DNA of 64,000 nt from NCBI RefSeq assembly GCF_902806685.2, contig NC_048543.1, positions 9,272,106-9,336,105 of the forward strand, given 5' to 3'. This document shows, piece by piece, positions 28,611 through 39,639 of the stretch. Below the pieces are notes generated by a model, which saw nothing but the letters and a program-made list of their open reading frames with translations, made no database searches and had not been told where the DNA came from. Numbering within the stretch: position 1 is the first letter of the stretch; every line of letters starts with the position of its first letter. The position numbers were made by a program, and so were the translations under genes. This DNA comes from Maniola hyperantus. Its lineage: Eukaryota > Arthropoda > Insecta > Lepidoptera > Nymphalidae.

Positions 28611-30845
28611 TTACTTTTCTATTGTACCTAGGTACTATGTTGGTCAACAACTGGCTCAATCTTGGTGGTCAACCTAAGGAACAGTCCAATTTTCAGGATT
28701 TTTCTAATAATTATAGAAATTCTAAAATACTTTTGTTGGAATAATTTACATTACTTGTTTTCCCTTTGAACATAGTTTAAAAACAACACAAACTTAAAGA
28801 TTTCCGTCATTTGTAATAATTACAGTAACTTGAAGGCAAAATATCTTCTTAATTGGTTTGGGCCTGGTACGTTCACCCTACCTATACTTTACATAAATAT
28901 AGGTCACAACCTAATAGTTAGTAGGTAGTAGGTACTAATAGTTAGTAAGCGCAGTAAATTGACAAAACATTATTCATACAAGACTTACAAATCAACCAAT
29001 TTATATTTAATTTACTTAACAAATATGTAAAAGACAAATTCTATAACATTTTATGGTGTGTCACACATTATGCTACTATCTCTATTTCGGCAGGACAACC
29101 GAATATACCTACTCGATTATGGTCCATAAAAATCTCGCGTAAAAATCTCAAGTAGGTATGTAATATAAATGAATCAATAAATTTTATAGGTAGGTAATAC
29201 CTAAATGGCGATAAAATCTTTTTTAAAAGAATCTCAACATTTTTTTATTTGAATAGACGATTTAATTATAATATAGGTACCTACCTACTTAATTTATGAT
29301 GGTAGGCCGTATTTTAATATTTTTAAGGTTGGAATAATACACTACTCAAATAATAAAGACCCTGAAGTATTAAAATACCGGCATCATACTTTAACAGTTA
29401 AATATTTTAAAAAAATTGGTATACGTACGTGAATGTCTACTTTTTAATATCACTATTTGATTACGCACAACAGAATCAATCTAAGCTTATCTTTAACCAA
29501 CAGTTCAGAAAAGTCACACGTAGCAAAAAATCCTTCACACAAAATCAGTAGTGACTTCCTTCATCCGGCGGCAACATACGAGCAATGAAGACTACGTGCG
29601 CCAGCGCAACACCCAGAGCGGGTCAACGGACAAGTAAACTTTGCGCAGAAGCTAGCGACAAACCACTGACCTTATCAAACTATGATACGATGACGGTATA
29701 TTAATAATACACATACAATCGAGAATCGAGATAGTTCCGAGTTTCACCCGAGCTTTATGGATTGTAACTTTTTGTCCAAATTGACGCTCATATCTATCTA
29801 AAATAACTTTAAACTCCAACTGAACGATTTTTTTTATATAATATATATCTAATAAATATGTTTTGAAAGTTTAAATCCAAGAAAGCAATATTTTGTCCGC
29901 GTGAATATGTTTAAAAAATCCCGCGGGAACCACAGAGTTTCACGGGATGAAAAGCAGCCTATGTGATAATTTGAGATATAATCTATTTCCATTCCAAATT
30001 TCAGTCAAATACGTCCAGTAGTTTTTGCGTTAATACATCTTCATGTTTTACTGACATTTTGGTAAATATCTAATGACATTTCCCCTCTTCAACATTTGCG
30101 GTTGGCCAGCTAAAATTTATGCTAAATATTATGTACATAATCTCTATTATACTCTTCTAGAATGGTATCTTGTTGAACACATTTTGAGCTTGCTTTGCTT
30201 TGCATAAGTACTGAATATCACTAATGCGATATTGTTTGAAGAGAAAGAATGTCCTGACGTTCATGGTTTTCACTCAAAATATGCAAAAGTATTTTTGAAA
30301 AAAACTAGATTATTATGTGATTTTTGAAATGACCGATTCAAATGTATTATGCGTATGTAGTAGTTATCTAATTTTAACATTATTAAGAACAATTTAAGCT
30401 GTTAGTTTTCCAACGAAAAATAAAAAAAAACCTTGCCATTCTGTTTTCTGATAGTAACATAGCTATGATTTACAACAAAGAAAATACCCAGTCATAAAAT
30501 ACCGAAAACTTTTATTTTCATACCTAACATTCAAAGCAGCATCTTATTTGCTTATGAAGCAGTAGAATGAAAAACCAGTTTAAAGGGTTCAATATACTTA
30601 TTCAATTAAAATTCAAAGGATCCGAATAAATAATCAGTGTATTTATAGGTATTTTAACATAATTTTTAATACAACATATTATTTATATCAAGACTTAGTA
30701 ATATTGGAAATTAATATATTAGTTACTTACTAATATATATAAGGTACTTACACATATTTTGGTATCTCATTTAATTTTTGTTCAATTTCTCCATTATTAT
30801 CTCTTGCCAGTCTCTTATACTATTAACGAATTTTAAAACTATGTG
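28611..30845. other. Intergenic DNA upstream of P4HA
   Basis: AT-rich with no coding. A GC-richer island at 29560-29690 (GCGCCAGCGCAACACCC, GCGGGTCAACGG) stands out; on the minus strand a TCAGT initiator-like site is at 29665-29669. It could be the P4HA promoter and untranslated first exon, but no splice donor is certain. A Helitron fragment lies at 29895-30040 (AATCCCGCGGGAACCAC). Confidence 0.4.
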
Positions 30846-30847
30846 CC

Positions 30848-30980
30848 TATAGACAGGTCGAGATAGCAATCGGGGAGGGAACGCCCCGCACTCCCGCACA
30901 GCCCCCGCGCTAACCCAGTGCGGGCGAGCGCGGGTGACGTGCGGGTGTGCCCCGTCCCATACCCCGATTGCCATCTATCA
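30848..30980. repeat. GC-rich palindromic MITE (family A)
   Basis: CTATAGACAGGTCGAGATAG, CAATCGGGGAGGGAACGCCC at the left and CCCCGATTGCCATCTATC at the right enclose CGCACAGCCCCCGCGCTAAC and GCGGGCGAGCGCGGGTGACG. Confidence 0.75.
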
Positions 30981-31024
30981 ATTAGGTTGTTAAAAGAGTT
31001 GTGCTGACTCTTGAAGTGAATAAT

Positions 31025-31200
31025 ATCTTACTTATAATTCTTCTGTACGTGTTTGTTACCCTACTCCTCCTAAACGGCTGGACCGATTTGGATGGAATTT
31101 TGTGTGTATTTCAATAGATTTTTGGATGGTTTGAAAATACAATTGGACCCGGTAGGTGGCCCGGGTGGTGCTGTCGGTATGTCACCAATTAATTTGCTGA
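31025..31200 (+). repeat. Dispersed repeat (CTCCTAAACGGCTGGACCG)
   Basis: ACTCCTCCTAAACGGCTGGA, CCGATTTGGATGGAATTTTG and GACCCGGTAGGTGGCCC are typical of a lepidopteran repeat with a Helitron-like interior phrase. Ends are unclear. Confidence 0.4.
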
Positions 31201-31317
31201 ACAATTGACAACATTACATGATTTTGAGCGGTACTTTTTATTGTCTAGCTAGAAAGAATAGAAAGATTTATTTGGATTCAACTCCTTTGAGGAGGTTTTA
31301 TCGGTTATATTATTAGT

Positions 31318-31627
31318 AATTAGAAAGCTATGATAGCCTAGTGGTTAGGACGTCCGCCTTCTAATCGGAGGTCGGGGGTTCGATCCCGGGCATGCACCTC
31401 TAACTTTTCGGAGTGGGTTTTAATTAATTAAATATTTGCTTTAACGGTGAAGGAAAACACCGTGAGGAAACCTGCATGCCTGAGAGTTCTCCATAAAGTT
31501 CTCAAAGGTGTGTGAAGTCTACCAATCCGCACATGGCCAGCGTGGTAGACTATGGCCATTACCCTTCTCACTCTGAGAGGAGACCCGTGCTCTGTAGTGA
31601 GCCGGTGATGGGTTGATCATGATGATG
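31318..31627 (+). mobile_element. Full-length tRNA-derived SINE with 9-bp target duplication
   Basis: The Pol III A box TAGCCTAGTGG (31334) and B box GGTTCGATCCC (31378) sit in a tRNA-like head. The body includes ACGGTGAAGGAAAACACCGT, GAGGAAACCTGCATGCC and TGGCCAGCGTGGTAGAC, and the tail is (GAT)n. ATTATTAGT at 31309-31317 is repeated at 31628-31636. This is the reference copy for the other SINE fragments in the window. Confidence 0.9.
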
Positions 31628-32081
31628 ATTATTAGTGGTTGAACCATGAAAAGTTAATGCCTATTAACTTTTCAGGGCTCCTACCTACTTTTGGGGTGCT
31701 AGTAATAATAGTATGGACAGTAGGTATGGATATAACAATGCCTAATATTCAACTTCAACAATCAAGTAATTTGATTGTGAGGATATTTTCGAAAATTAAT
31801 TTGTTACTAAAATTGCAGTTTTTAACAAGATCTTTCACTTATCTTCTATCGTCAAGTTAGTTACAACGGGGTTGCTATAGAGTACAATACCATCCATTGG
31901 GATAGAGGGCAGTAAAGGGGTTGCTCCTGAAACTCTAAGTTAAAATTTCAGAGCTCGAAAATCATTTTTTTAAATAAAATTAATCAATTTAATCACAATT
32001 AGCATTTTTAAAATAAACTCAACAAACACAATTCAAAATCGCAAAATACGATAGATACTGTCATAGGTTACCACCGTTAAC

Positions 32082-33012
32082 ACCTGTAATACTTTTTTTT
32101 TACTGGTTTTACGGCTCTGGGTTCTAATCTATAATAAACACTAGGGGTAAATTTTTAAGGGTTGAAAAGATAACCCCTCCCCCACTCCTTCCCTCACTTG
32201 TAAATGGCGAGGAAAGGAGAGGGGGGAAACGCCTACAATTCGGTTCTGGCACTTCGCCGGCCGCTGCCGCGGCACGCTCGCTGCGCTCGCTCGGCTCGTG
32301 CGTTGTCTTAACTGTTCTAACATAACCTAACCAATCATTAAGTTTTTTAATACGGGCTACGCCAGAAGTAGCTCTTCTCGCTTCACGCTTCACTAAAACA
32401 CTAGGGGTAAATTTTTAAGGGTTGAAAAGATAACCCCCTCCCCCACTCCTTCCCTCACTTGTAAATGGCGAGGAAAGGAGAGGGGGGAAACGCCTACAAT
32501 TCGGTTCTGGCACTTCGCCGGCCGCTGCCGCGGCACGCTCGCTGGGCTCGTGCGTTGTCTTAACTGTTCTAACATAACCTAACCAATCATTAAGTTTTTT
32601 AATACGGGCTACGCCAGAAGTAGCTCTTCTCGCTTCGCGCTTCACTAAAACACTAGGGGTAAATTTTTAAGGGTTGAAAAGATAACCCCTCCCCCACTCC
32701 TTCCCTCACTTGTAAATGGCGAGGAAAGGAGAGGGGGGAAACGCCTACAATTCGGTTCTGGCACTTCGCCGGCCGCTGCCAGGGCACGCTCGCTGCGCTC
32801 GCTCGGCTCGTGCGTTGTCTTAACTGTTCTAACCTAACCTAACCAATCATTAAGTTTTTTAAAACGGGCTACGCTAGAAGACTCGCTTTAAAACCATTTA
32901 GAATAAAAAAGTATCTTGCTAAGTTTACTTTATTGGTCTTTGGTTCCCAGCAAGATTATTATAGATTAGAACCCAGAGCCGTAAAACCAGTTTTAAAAAA
33001 AGTATTATAGGT
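32082..33012. mobile_element. TIR-bounded element with three-unit tandem array
   Basis: The left end (32082-32138: ACCTGTAATAC, T run, ACTGGTTTTACGGCTCTGGG, TTCTAATCTATAATAA) is mirrored at 32957-33012 with few changes. Between them lie three tandem units starting at 32141, 32401 and 32653, about 260, 252 and 240 bp long. Each holds CTAGGGGTAAATTTTTAAGG, a G/A-rich AGGAGAGGGGGGAAACGCC, a GC-rich CGCCGGCCGCTGCCGCGGCA block and CATAACCTAACCAATCATTA. Minus-strand frames in the units are phase-broken and probably not genes. The family is not recognised. Confidence 0.75.
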
Positions 33013-34881
33013 TTATGTTATGGTAATCTTTATATGAGTTCGTAGTTCATACTTTGCGGTTTCGTGTTTCTAAAAATGCTAGGGACCTAATTAATTTCAT
33101 TTTATTTACATAAATCTGTATAAAATACGCGAATACGTGTCTTGAAATTAAGAAATTACGTAAAGATCAGTGCAAATTAATCTCTTTCCAGTGAATATTA
33201 ACGAAATCTATGTAGTAATCGTGTTTTCTATTTATAATGTTAATCATTTTAAAATTGTATAAATGTCTATAAATACGTGTCTCCGAAACTTGAAATTACA
33301 GATATGTAAAGTGCAAATGAACCTCTTTACACTGAATATTACCGCTATACCTATATAGTATAATATTCGTGAATAAATAGTGGTGAACCTTTCTATAGTG
33401 GAGCCCAAAAATATACGGGGTCGAAGTTGTAGGCGTCAGCTGTTTACAATATAGGACGCAAGCCAAAGCTCTGGCTTCCTATAGTGTGGGTTTTAGGATT
33501 TTTTACAAAATTAATATAAACTCAAAAGTGGTTAGTGTTAGCCTTTTCTTAATAAATAATTATGTTAGTCTTTCCTTTTGTAATAATATACTTAATTATT
33601 AAAAATACACTTACCGGAGTGCCCGATTCAGCTGAAATGTTTTGTTCTATTCCTTTATTATAGGTACCTACTTATTTAATAAATAACAAAACAATGATCA
33701 TCGTCTGATAACACTGAATAATAAAATATTGATCAATATTGATGAGTAATGCAATAAAATAATTAAAAATAGGATTCAATGCAATTTAAATTGAACACAA
33801 TTTTAAACAAATTTGGCACAGTCCAAGCAGGCGAAGTTTTCATTTCATATAGCAAAAAGTCATTAATTTTTTTTGTATGAAATGGATGACTGAAATGGAT
33901 ACAGCAGCAACCACAGAATAATAACTCATAAATAAAGTATTCTCTTTGACTGCAGTATAAAAATTTACTCTGTGGTCATAAAAAGTCAAGTCGGAAATCC
34001 GTTTTCTAGATATTTTTATAATTATGAATTTTGATAAAGAAACGTAGGTAGTTTCCGAAAAATAACTTGTTAATCCATAGTGATTACTAATGCTACATAA
34101 TCAAACAAATCAGGTACCAGGAAAAGTATATATTTTATGGGAAAGCTTTCTAAAAGTAAAAATATGTAGTTAACTAAGTACTAACTAACTAGTTAGTAAT
34201 TTATTTTATACAAGACACTATAAATCTTTCATTTTTAGGCTTCCTGAACATCAAAATTGCAGAAACAGAACCCACAAAACATGGTTACTTTGATGTGTAT
34301 TCGCCATATAACTAACTAACTATTACCTAGGTAACTAACTACTTTAAATTATGTTTATTTGAAAGTTGTATTTATACCTTAGGTAATAAGTACCTATTGT
34401 CTTTAGTTACTGAAAGAAGTCTTATTTTTATAAATAAAATAAATTTTCTGTCTCTGTTCTTTTATTTTAAACCTATTTAATTTCAAAGACCCTAGTAGAG
34501 CTACCATAGAGCTACTTGTTTGGCAGTACTGTCTTTCTGACAGTGTTAGTGTTATGATGTTGGTATTGAAGCATCCAATCCATGCGAGCCATGCCATGCA
34601 TGCACATTGCACAGAGATCACATTAATCTATGACAGAGATTTTCGGTTTTGTAAAGGTTTTGTATGAAAGTCCGGTCCTGTGGTCCGGTCCAGTCCGGTC
34701 TCTTAAAACGTAGGTAGTGATTATAAAATTATACTCTTTGAATAAAGCAGCAAACAGCAGAAAACACTGAAGACAGAACTTGGGCAGAACCTTCGTAAGA
34801 AAGCTTCGCCTGCTTTTATTTCTGGTCGGTGCTGCCTGATTTGACCAGCCGCCGGGCCAGTCACGGTCAGATTGCTGCATA
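33013..34881. other. Upstream region of DCAF13
   Basis: AT-rich, no coding. A loose duplication is visible: 33115-33230 and 33268-33372 share ATACGTGTCT...GAAATTA, GTGCAAAT and TGAATATTA. The DCAF13 promoter should be in the last few hundred bases; no clear TATA or initiator could be assigned. Confidence 0.45.
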
Positions 34882-34960
34882 ATGTCGAATGTAAAAATCA
34901 AAGTAATAAGTCGAAATCCAGAGGACTATTTACGAGCTACGAAAAGGGATATACATAAAC
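34882..34960 (+). CDS. DCAF13: DCAF13 exon 1
   Basis: ATG in CATAATGTCG; it encodes MSNVKIKVISRNPEDYLRAT and ends KRDIHK plus one base before the donor GTAAGT at 34961. The N-terminus matches the family, which supports this start. Confidence 0.92.
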
Positions 34961-37900
34961 GTAAGTTTCCTGATACTAGGTAATTGACACGTTAAGTAAA
35001 CAATGTGATTTTTCTATTGAAGTAACTACTACAACCTGCTTTTAAATTTTGTAAAATATAACCTCCAATATTTTTTTTTCAGTACCTAGAAATTATGATC
35101 CAAGTCTCCACCCATTAGAAGGACCACGTGAGTACGTGAGAGCCTTGAATGCAGTTAAACTAGAAAGGGTATTTGCAAAGCCTTTTATTGGTAATTTAGA
35201 TGGTCATTCTGATGGTGTGTCGAGTTTGGCCAAACATCCAAGTAGATTGGCAGTGTTGGCTAGTGGCGCATTTGATGGTGAAATAAGATTGTGGGACTTG
35301 GCTAGTAGAAAGTGCACTAGACATTTTACAGCTCATGAAGGTTGGATCCGCTCTTTATGTTTCACTCCGGATGGCCAACATTTTACGAGTGTTGGTGATG
35401 ACAAAACCATTAAAACTTGGAAATCAGCAGTCCTGAATGAGGAAGATGAAGAACCTACAAATACACTGTTGAGTATATCTGTTGTATCAGGTATCACACA
35501 CCACAGGTCTAAGCCTATATTCGCCACATGTGGTGAACAGTGTCAATTATGGGAAAGTACAAGGAGTGAACCCGTTAAAGTATTTAAATGGGGAGTGGAT
35601 AGTCTTCATCATGTTGCTTTCAATCAGGTATTATTTATTGGATTGTTGGATTTTCATTAGCAATTACTTAGCTTCGTATTTGGTTGTTTAACTATTTTCC
35701 TCCTATTCTAAATTCTTATATTTCTAATACTATATTTATATACCCTAAAGTGATGGCCTATGAATGAAATCTACAATAATTATTAGCATAGTTTTCTTTC
35801 ATATAATTATATCCGTTATTTGTTTTACATCTTTTTGTCATGCAATTAAAAAAGAAATCTAAGATTTGTCAATGTGTCTGAACGAAACTTCTTTTGCAGG
35901 TAGAGACCAACCTATTAGCATCATGTGCGAGTGACAGAAGCATCATACTGTATGATTTTCGTGAGTCTGGACCTTTAAGGAAAGTTGTGATGGAACTGAG
36001 ATCCAATGCCCTCTCATGGAACCCAATGGAAGCATTTATATTTACTGTAGCTAATGAAGATTATAAGTTAGTAATCCATACTTCCATACTAATATTATAA
36101 ATGCGAAAGTGTGTCTGTCTGTCTGTCTGCTAGCCTTTCACGGCCCATCCGTTCAACCGATTTTGACGAAATTCGGTACAGCAATAGCTTGCATCCCGGG
36201 GAAGGACATAGGCTACTTTTTATCCCGTAAAATCAAAGAGTTCCCACGGGATTTTCAAAAACCTAAATCCACGCGGACGAAGTCGCGGGCATCATCTAAT
36301 AGTATCATATTTATTAAAATACTAGCTGATGCTCGCGACTTTGTTCGCGTGGAATTAGGTTTTTAAAAATCCCGTGGGAACTCTTTAATTTTCCGGGATA
36401 AAAAGTAGCCTATGTCCTTCCCCGAGATGTAAGCTAACTGTGTACCAAATTTCGTCAAAATCGGTTGAACGGATGGGCAGTGAAAGGCTAGCAGACAGAC
36501 AGACAGACACACTTTCGCATTTATAATATTAGTATGGATGGTCAAAATTATTGTTTCAATCATGCGTACTATTATAAATATCCATCACTAGTGTTTATAT
36601 TTACCCATATTATAAATGCGAAAGTGTGTTTGTTTTTTGGTTGATTGGTGTGTCCTTCAATTACGCTGCAATGGAGCAACAAATCGGTATGATTTTTTTC
36701 ATGGCAATATTATACTTAGTTAAAGACTTCGAGAATGACATAGGCCACTTTTTATCCCAAAATCCCAAGTAATATCAGAGTTCCCACAGTATTTTAAACC
36801 TAAATCCACTTGGACAAAGTTGCGGGCATCAGCTAGTATTATAATGGATGCGAAAGTGTGTCTGTTTGTCTGTTAGCTTTTCATAGCCAATCTGTTAACT
36901 GTTTTTCATGGGTACAGAAATAGCTTGCATTCCAGGGAAGGATATTTATGGAATTTTAAAAACCTAAATGCATGTGGCCGAAGTTGCGAGCATCATTTAT
37001 TCAGATAAATGCCACAGACATAGCTTGCATCCTGGAGACACACATAGGCTACTTTCATCCTGGAAAATCAAAAATTTCCACAGGATTTTAAAAAAAACTA
37101 AGTCCAGACAGATGAATCATAGTAGGTCTAATGAAAAGTTATATTTTTTCAGTTTATACACATTTGATGTAAGAAAATTGAAACAACCTGTAAATGTGCA
37201 CATGGATCACACATCTGCTGTCATAGATGTAGACTATTCACCAACTGGTAGAGAATTTGTTGCAGGAAGCTATGATAAAACAGTTAGAATATTCGAAAGT
37301 CTGAAAGGCCATTCAAGAGATGTGTACCACACTAAAAGAATGCAAAGACTCACTTGTGTCAAGTGGTCTTTAGATAATAAGTATATATTGACTGGGTCTG
37401 ATGAAATGAATATAAGAATGTGGAAAGCTAGAGCCTCTGAAAAACTCGGTGTTGTAAGTATTGATAATTTTCATAAGGAAAACTATATGTGTGATATTTG
37501 GATCAAGCCTGTACATTACGCGGTCGAAAGTAATATACATCGACTTTTAGAAGGAGTAAACAGGTTTGTAGAGCGTTGTTCCACAGGCAAAACATCGTAT
37601 AAGAATAAGTGACAGAGACAACACTACAAAGCCGAAATGTCATTCTAAAGGCTGATGTACATTACTTTTGGCTGCATACTGTATCTTGGGTTTGACTGGG
37701 GTTGGGTTTAGAGTAAGTCCAATGATATGCCTCTAAAATGGCAAAAGATTTGTCTTAATTGCTTATGAGCAGTTAACCCAAATTCTCAATGCACTAGATT
37801 CGTAACGCATCAGATCAGTTATTTATTTATTTTATTTTTATATCTTATTAGAACGGCAGTGCCACTTTCACTAACTTGATGATTAATAATAAATTTAAAT

Positions 37901-39021
37901 ATAAATAAAGGTACAAGAAAAAGACACAAAATACAAAACGATAAAAGATCAAAGGATTTTGAATATGTACGCTGAGAACATTGAATGACATATTCATGCA
38001 ATGCTCTCAGCGTACTTCAGTAACTCCCGAACCAGTATTATAGACCCATCATTAAATGGGTCCCATTGAGCATTATTGTCCAAAACCGCGTTGAACGATG
38101 ATAATGAACGGGGTATTAATAGGTGACATAGATCTTGCAACAGTGCGATGATGTGGGACCACGAAAAGTTTATTTTTTATATGTTTCTTTGTGCAACTGA
38201 TCAAGATCGAAAATAACAATTTTCTAAAGTACTACTGTTTGTATTGTATACTCATCATTGAGGCTTGTGATCCCTTCCATAAGTCACTCTTTTATCATTT
38301 CCATCACCAAACAATTACTGAGAACAGTTCTTCCCTCAGCATGTGAAGGGGTTAGGTCATAATCCACACTCCACACATCTTTGAGAATATGGTGGAGAAA
38401 TCTCACGCATACAGGTTCTTCACGATATTTTCCTTCACCATTAAAGCAAGTGATATTTAATGACTTAAAACATACATAACTCTGAAAAGTTAGATGTTTG
38501 AGCCTCCCAATAGGAAGCTGTAGGTCCATTTCGTAAAACCTGCATCAATCATTATTACAATCTCAATTGTTATGATTGGCTTAATTTGTGCGATTCTTGT
38601 TTCAACAATACATTGTAGCCAATAGTGAGCGAGCATCAACCAATCAGAGGTGATTGCGATCGAGACATTGTAGCTGTCATTCTACCGCTATCGCGCAGCC
38701 GATGTCTTAACCAGTAGGCTATCACTGGTTTTTGATAATTATATATATGTACTACCATTTTCTTTTCAGCTTAAACCACGTGAACGCACAGCACTAAATT
38801 ATGCAGAGGCCTTGAAAGAGAAGTTCAGCAGCCATCCACAAGTTAAAAGAATAGCACGTCATAGGCATGTGCCTAAACATATAATGAACGCTCAAAAGGA
38901 AATTAGAACTATCAAGGATAAGAACAGGCGTAAGGATGCCAATAGACGTATACATAGTAAACCTGGCACTGTGCCATTTGTTTCCGAGCGCAATAAGCAT
39001 GTTGTCAAAGAAGATGAATAA
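34882..39021 (+). CDS. DCAF13: DCAF13/Sof1-like WD40 protein (5 exons)
   Basis: Exons 34882-34960, 35083-35627, 35900-36066, 37153-37453 and 38770-39021 total 1344 nt, giving 447 aa (human DCAF13 is about 445). All phases agree. The protein begins MSNVKIKVISRNPEDYLR, has WD40 repeats (LDGHSDGVSSLAKHP, GEIRLWDLASRKC, DDKTIKTWK, CASDRSIILYD, DEMNIRMWKA), and a C-terminal Sof1-like domain (YAEALKEKF...RIARHRHVPK...HVVKEDE). Sof1/DCAF13 is a nucleolar small-subunit processome factor for 18S rRNA maturation and, in vertebrates, a CRL4 substrate receptor (family knowledge). AATAAA overlaps the stop codon and repeats five bases on; a dispersed repeat begins at 39094, so the 3' UTR may be very short. 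Confidence in identity is very high. Confidence 0.96.
35083..35627 (+). CDS. DCAF13: DCAF13 exon 2 (WD repeats 1-3)
   Basis: The acceptor is a T9 tract plus CAG and the donor is GTATTA at 35628. It encodes PRNYDPSLHPLEGPREYVRA, LNAVKLERVFAKPF, and WD blades ending IRLWDL, IKTWK and CQLWE. Confidence 0.95.
35900..36066 (+). CDS. DCAF13: DCAF13 exon 3
   Basis: The acceptor is CTTTTGCAG. It encodes VETNLLASCASDRSIILYDF, LRSNALSWNPMEAFIFTVAN and EDY. The donor GTTAGT at 36067 is followed eight bases later by a Helitron; the frame otherwise runs into stop, so the splice is required. Confidence 0.94.
36075..36299 (+). mobile_element. Helitron starting 8 nt inside DCAF13 intron 3
   Basis: A|TCCATACTTCCATACTAATA start, (GTCT)3, full interior and CACGCGGACGAAGTCGCGGG, CATCATCTAA|T end (CTAA fits CTRR). 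Confidence 0.85.
36322..36538 (-). mobile_element. Inverted full-length Helitron in DCAF13 intron 3
   Basis: In minus orientation A|TCCATACTAATATTATAAAT to GCGAGCATCAGCTAG|T. It forms an inverted pair with the copy at 36075, separated by 22 bp. Confidence 0.85.
36600..36836 (+). mobile_element. Helitron variant in DCAF13 intron 3
   Basis: CATATTATAAATGCGAAAGT then TTTTGGTTGATTGGTGTGTC and ACGCTGCAATGGAGCAAC, ending GTTGCGGGCATCAGCTAG|T. The same variant lies at 62391. Confidence 0.78.
36837..37118 (+). mobile_element. Two degenerate Helitron pieces in DCAF13 intron 3
   Basis: 36837-36998 abuts the previous CTAG end and carries GGATGCGAAAGTGTGTCTG to AAGTTGCGAGCATCAT. 37005-37118 repeats the middle (ACATAGCTTGCATCCTGGAG, ACATAGGCTACTTTCATCC). 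Together with the three preceding copies they fill almost the whole intron. Confidence 0.65.
37153..37453 (+). CDS. DCAF13: DCAF13 exon 4 (last WD repeats)
   Basis: The acceptor is TTTTTTCAG and the donor GTAAGT at 37454. It encodes LYTFDVRKLKQPVNVHMDHT, VDYSPTGREFVAGSYDKTVR, RDVYHTKRMQRLTCVKW, GSDEMNIRMWKARASEKLGV. The AA|T junction gives N, as expected for EDYNLYTFD. Confidence 0.95.
37510..37684. repeat. Palindromic MITE (family B) in DCAF13 intron 4
   Basis: CTGTACATTACGCGGTCGAA, ATATACATCGACTTTTAGAA and the mirrored TTCTAAAGGCTGATGTACAT, GGCTGCATACTGTA. The inner GTGACAGAGACAAC is shared with the other copies. Confidence 0.68.
38350..38735 (-). mobile_element. Decayed tRNA-derived SINE interrupted by other DNA
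   Basis: The body (38376-38521: GGTTCTTCACGATATTTTCC, TTCACCATTAAAGCAAG) and the tRNA-like head (38703-38735: GTCTTAACCAGTAGGCTATC) belong to one minus SINE. The 170 bp between them are foreign (GCCAATAGTGAGCGAGC, CCAATCAGAGG) and resemble 55080-55170. It lies in DCAF13 intron 4. Confidence 0.6.
38770..39021 (+). CDS. DCAF13: DCAF13 exon 5 (Sof1-like domain, stop)
   Basis: The acceptor is TTCTTTTCAG. It encodes LKPRERTALNYAEALKEKF, VKRIARHRHVPKHIMNAQKE, RRKDANRRIHSKPGTVPF, SERNKHVVKEDE then TAA. The basic, Arg/Lys-rich C-terminus is typical of the Sof1 domain. Confidence 0.95.
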   Translation, partial: LKPRERTALNYAEALKEKFSSHPQVKRIARHRHVPKHIMNAQKEIRTIKDKNRRKDANRRIHSKPGTVPFVSERNKHVVKEDE

Positions 39022-39093
39022 AATAAATGTTACTATTATAAATATAGTTTAATACGTCTACATTATTAATTAGAAGCAATTATTATTGTAACT

Positions 39094-39548
39094 TAAAAAA
39101 AACCGACCAAGTGCGAGTCAGACTCGCGCACCAAGGGTTCCGTAAGTACTACAGTTGTATTTTTTCGTCATTTTGCTCGATAAATCAAAAAGTATGATGC
39201 ATAAAAATAAATAAAAATCTGTTTTAGAATGCACAGGTGAATACACCTTTCATATGATACCCCATTTGATATAGTTATCTTACTTTGAAAATACTAATTA
39301 TTAGTTCATGACCACAATTTAATTTTTTTTGTGTGATGTAGCCATAAATTCACGGTTTTCAGATTTTTCCCCGAATGGCTGCTATAAAACCTACCTACCT
39401 GCCAAATTTCATGATTCTAGGTCAACGGGAAGTCTGTCGGTCTCTCAAGCATCCTGTAGGTTTCTTGAGAGACCGACAGACAGACAGACAACAAAGTGAT
39501 CCTATAAGGGTTCCGTTTTTCCTTTTGAGGTACGGAACCCTAAAAATA
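39094..39548 (+). repeat. Dispersed repeat family D with added hairpin
   Basis: Full-length copy from AAAAAAACCGACCAAGTGCG to GAGGTACGGAACCCTAAAAA. This copy alone holds a hairpin at 39433-39483 (GTCTGTCGGTCTCTCAAG mirrored by CTTGAGAGACCGACAGAC). It starts 73 bp after the DCAF13 stop. Confidence 0.7.
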
Positions 39549-39639
39549 ACAATATTTTTTACTGATGTGGTTTTTAAAATTGTTTACAAAATTTAGAACT
39601 ATATAGGAGTACAGATTTTATAGGTAAGGTTTTTTTAAA

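Noticed and set aside
32124..32645. Minus open frames MLEQLRQRTS and MKREARRATS repeated in the array
   Set aside because: Repeated because the DNA is tandem. The frames differ between units and end arbitrarily, with no homology or start context.
32141..32890. CRISPR-like array
   Set aside because: Units are 240-260 bp and directly adjacent with no short repeat/spacer pattern; eukaryotic DNA.
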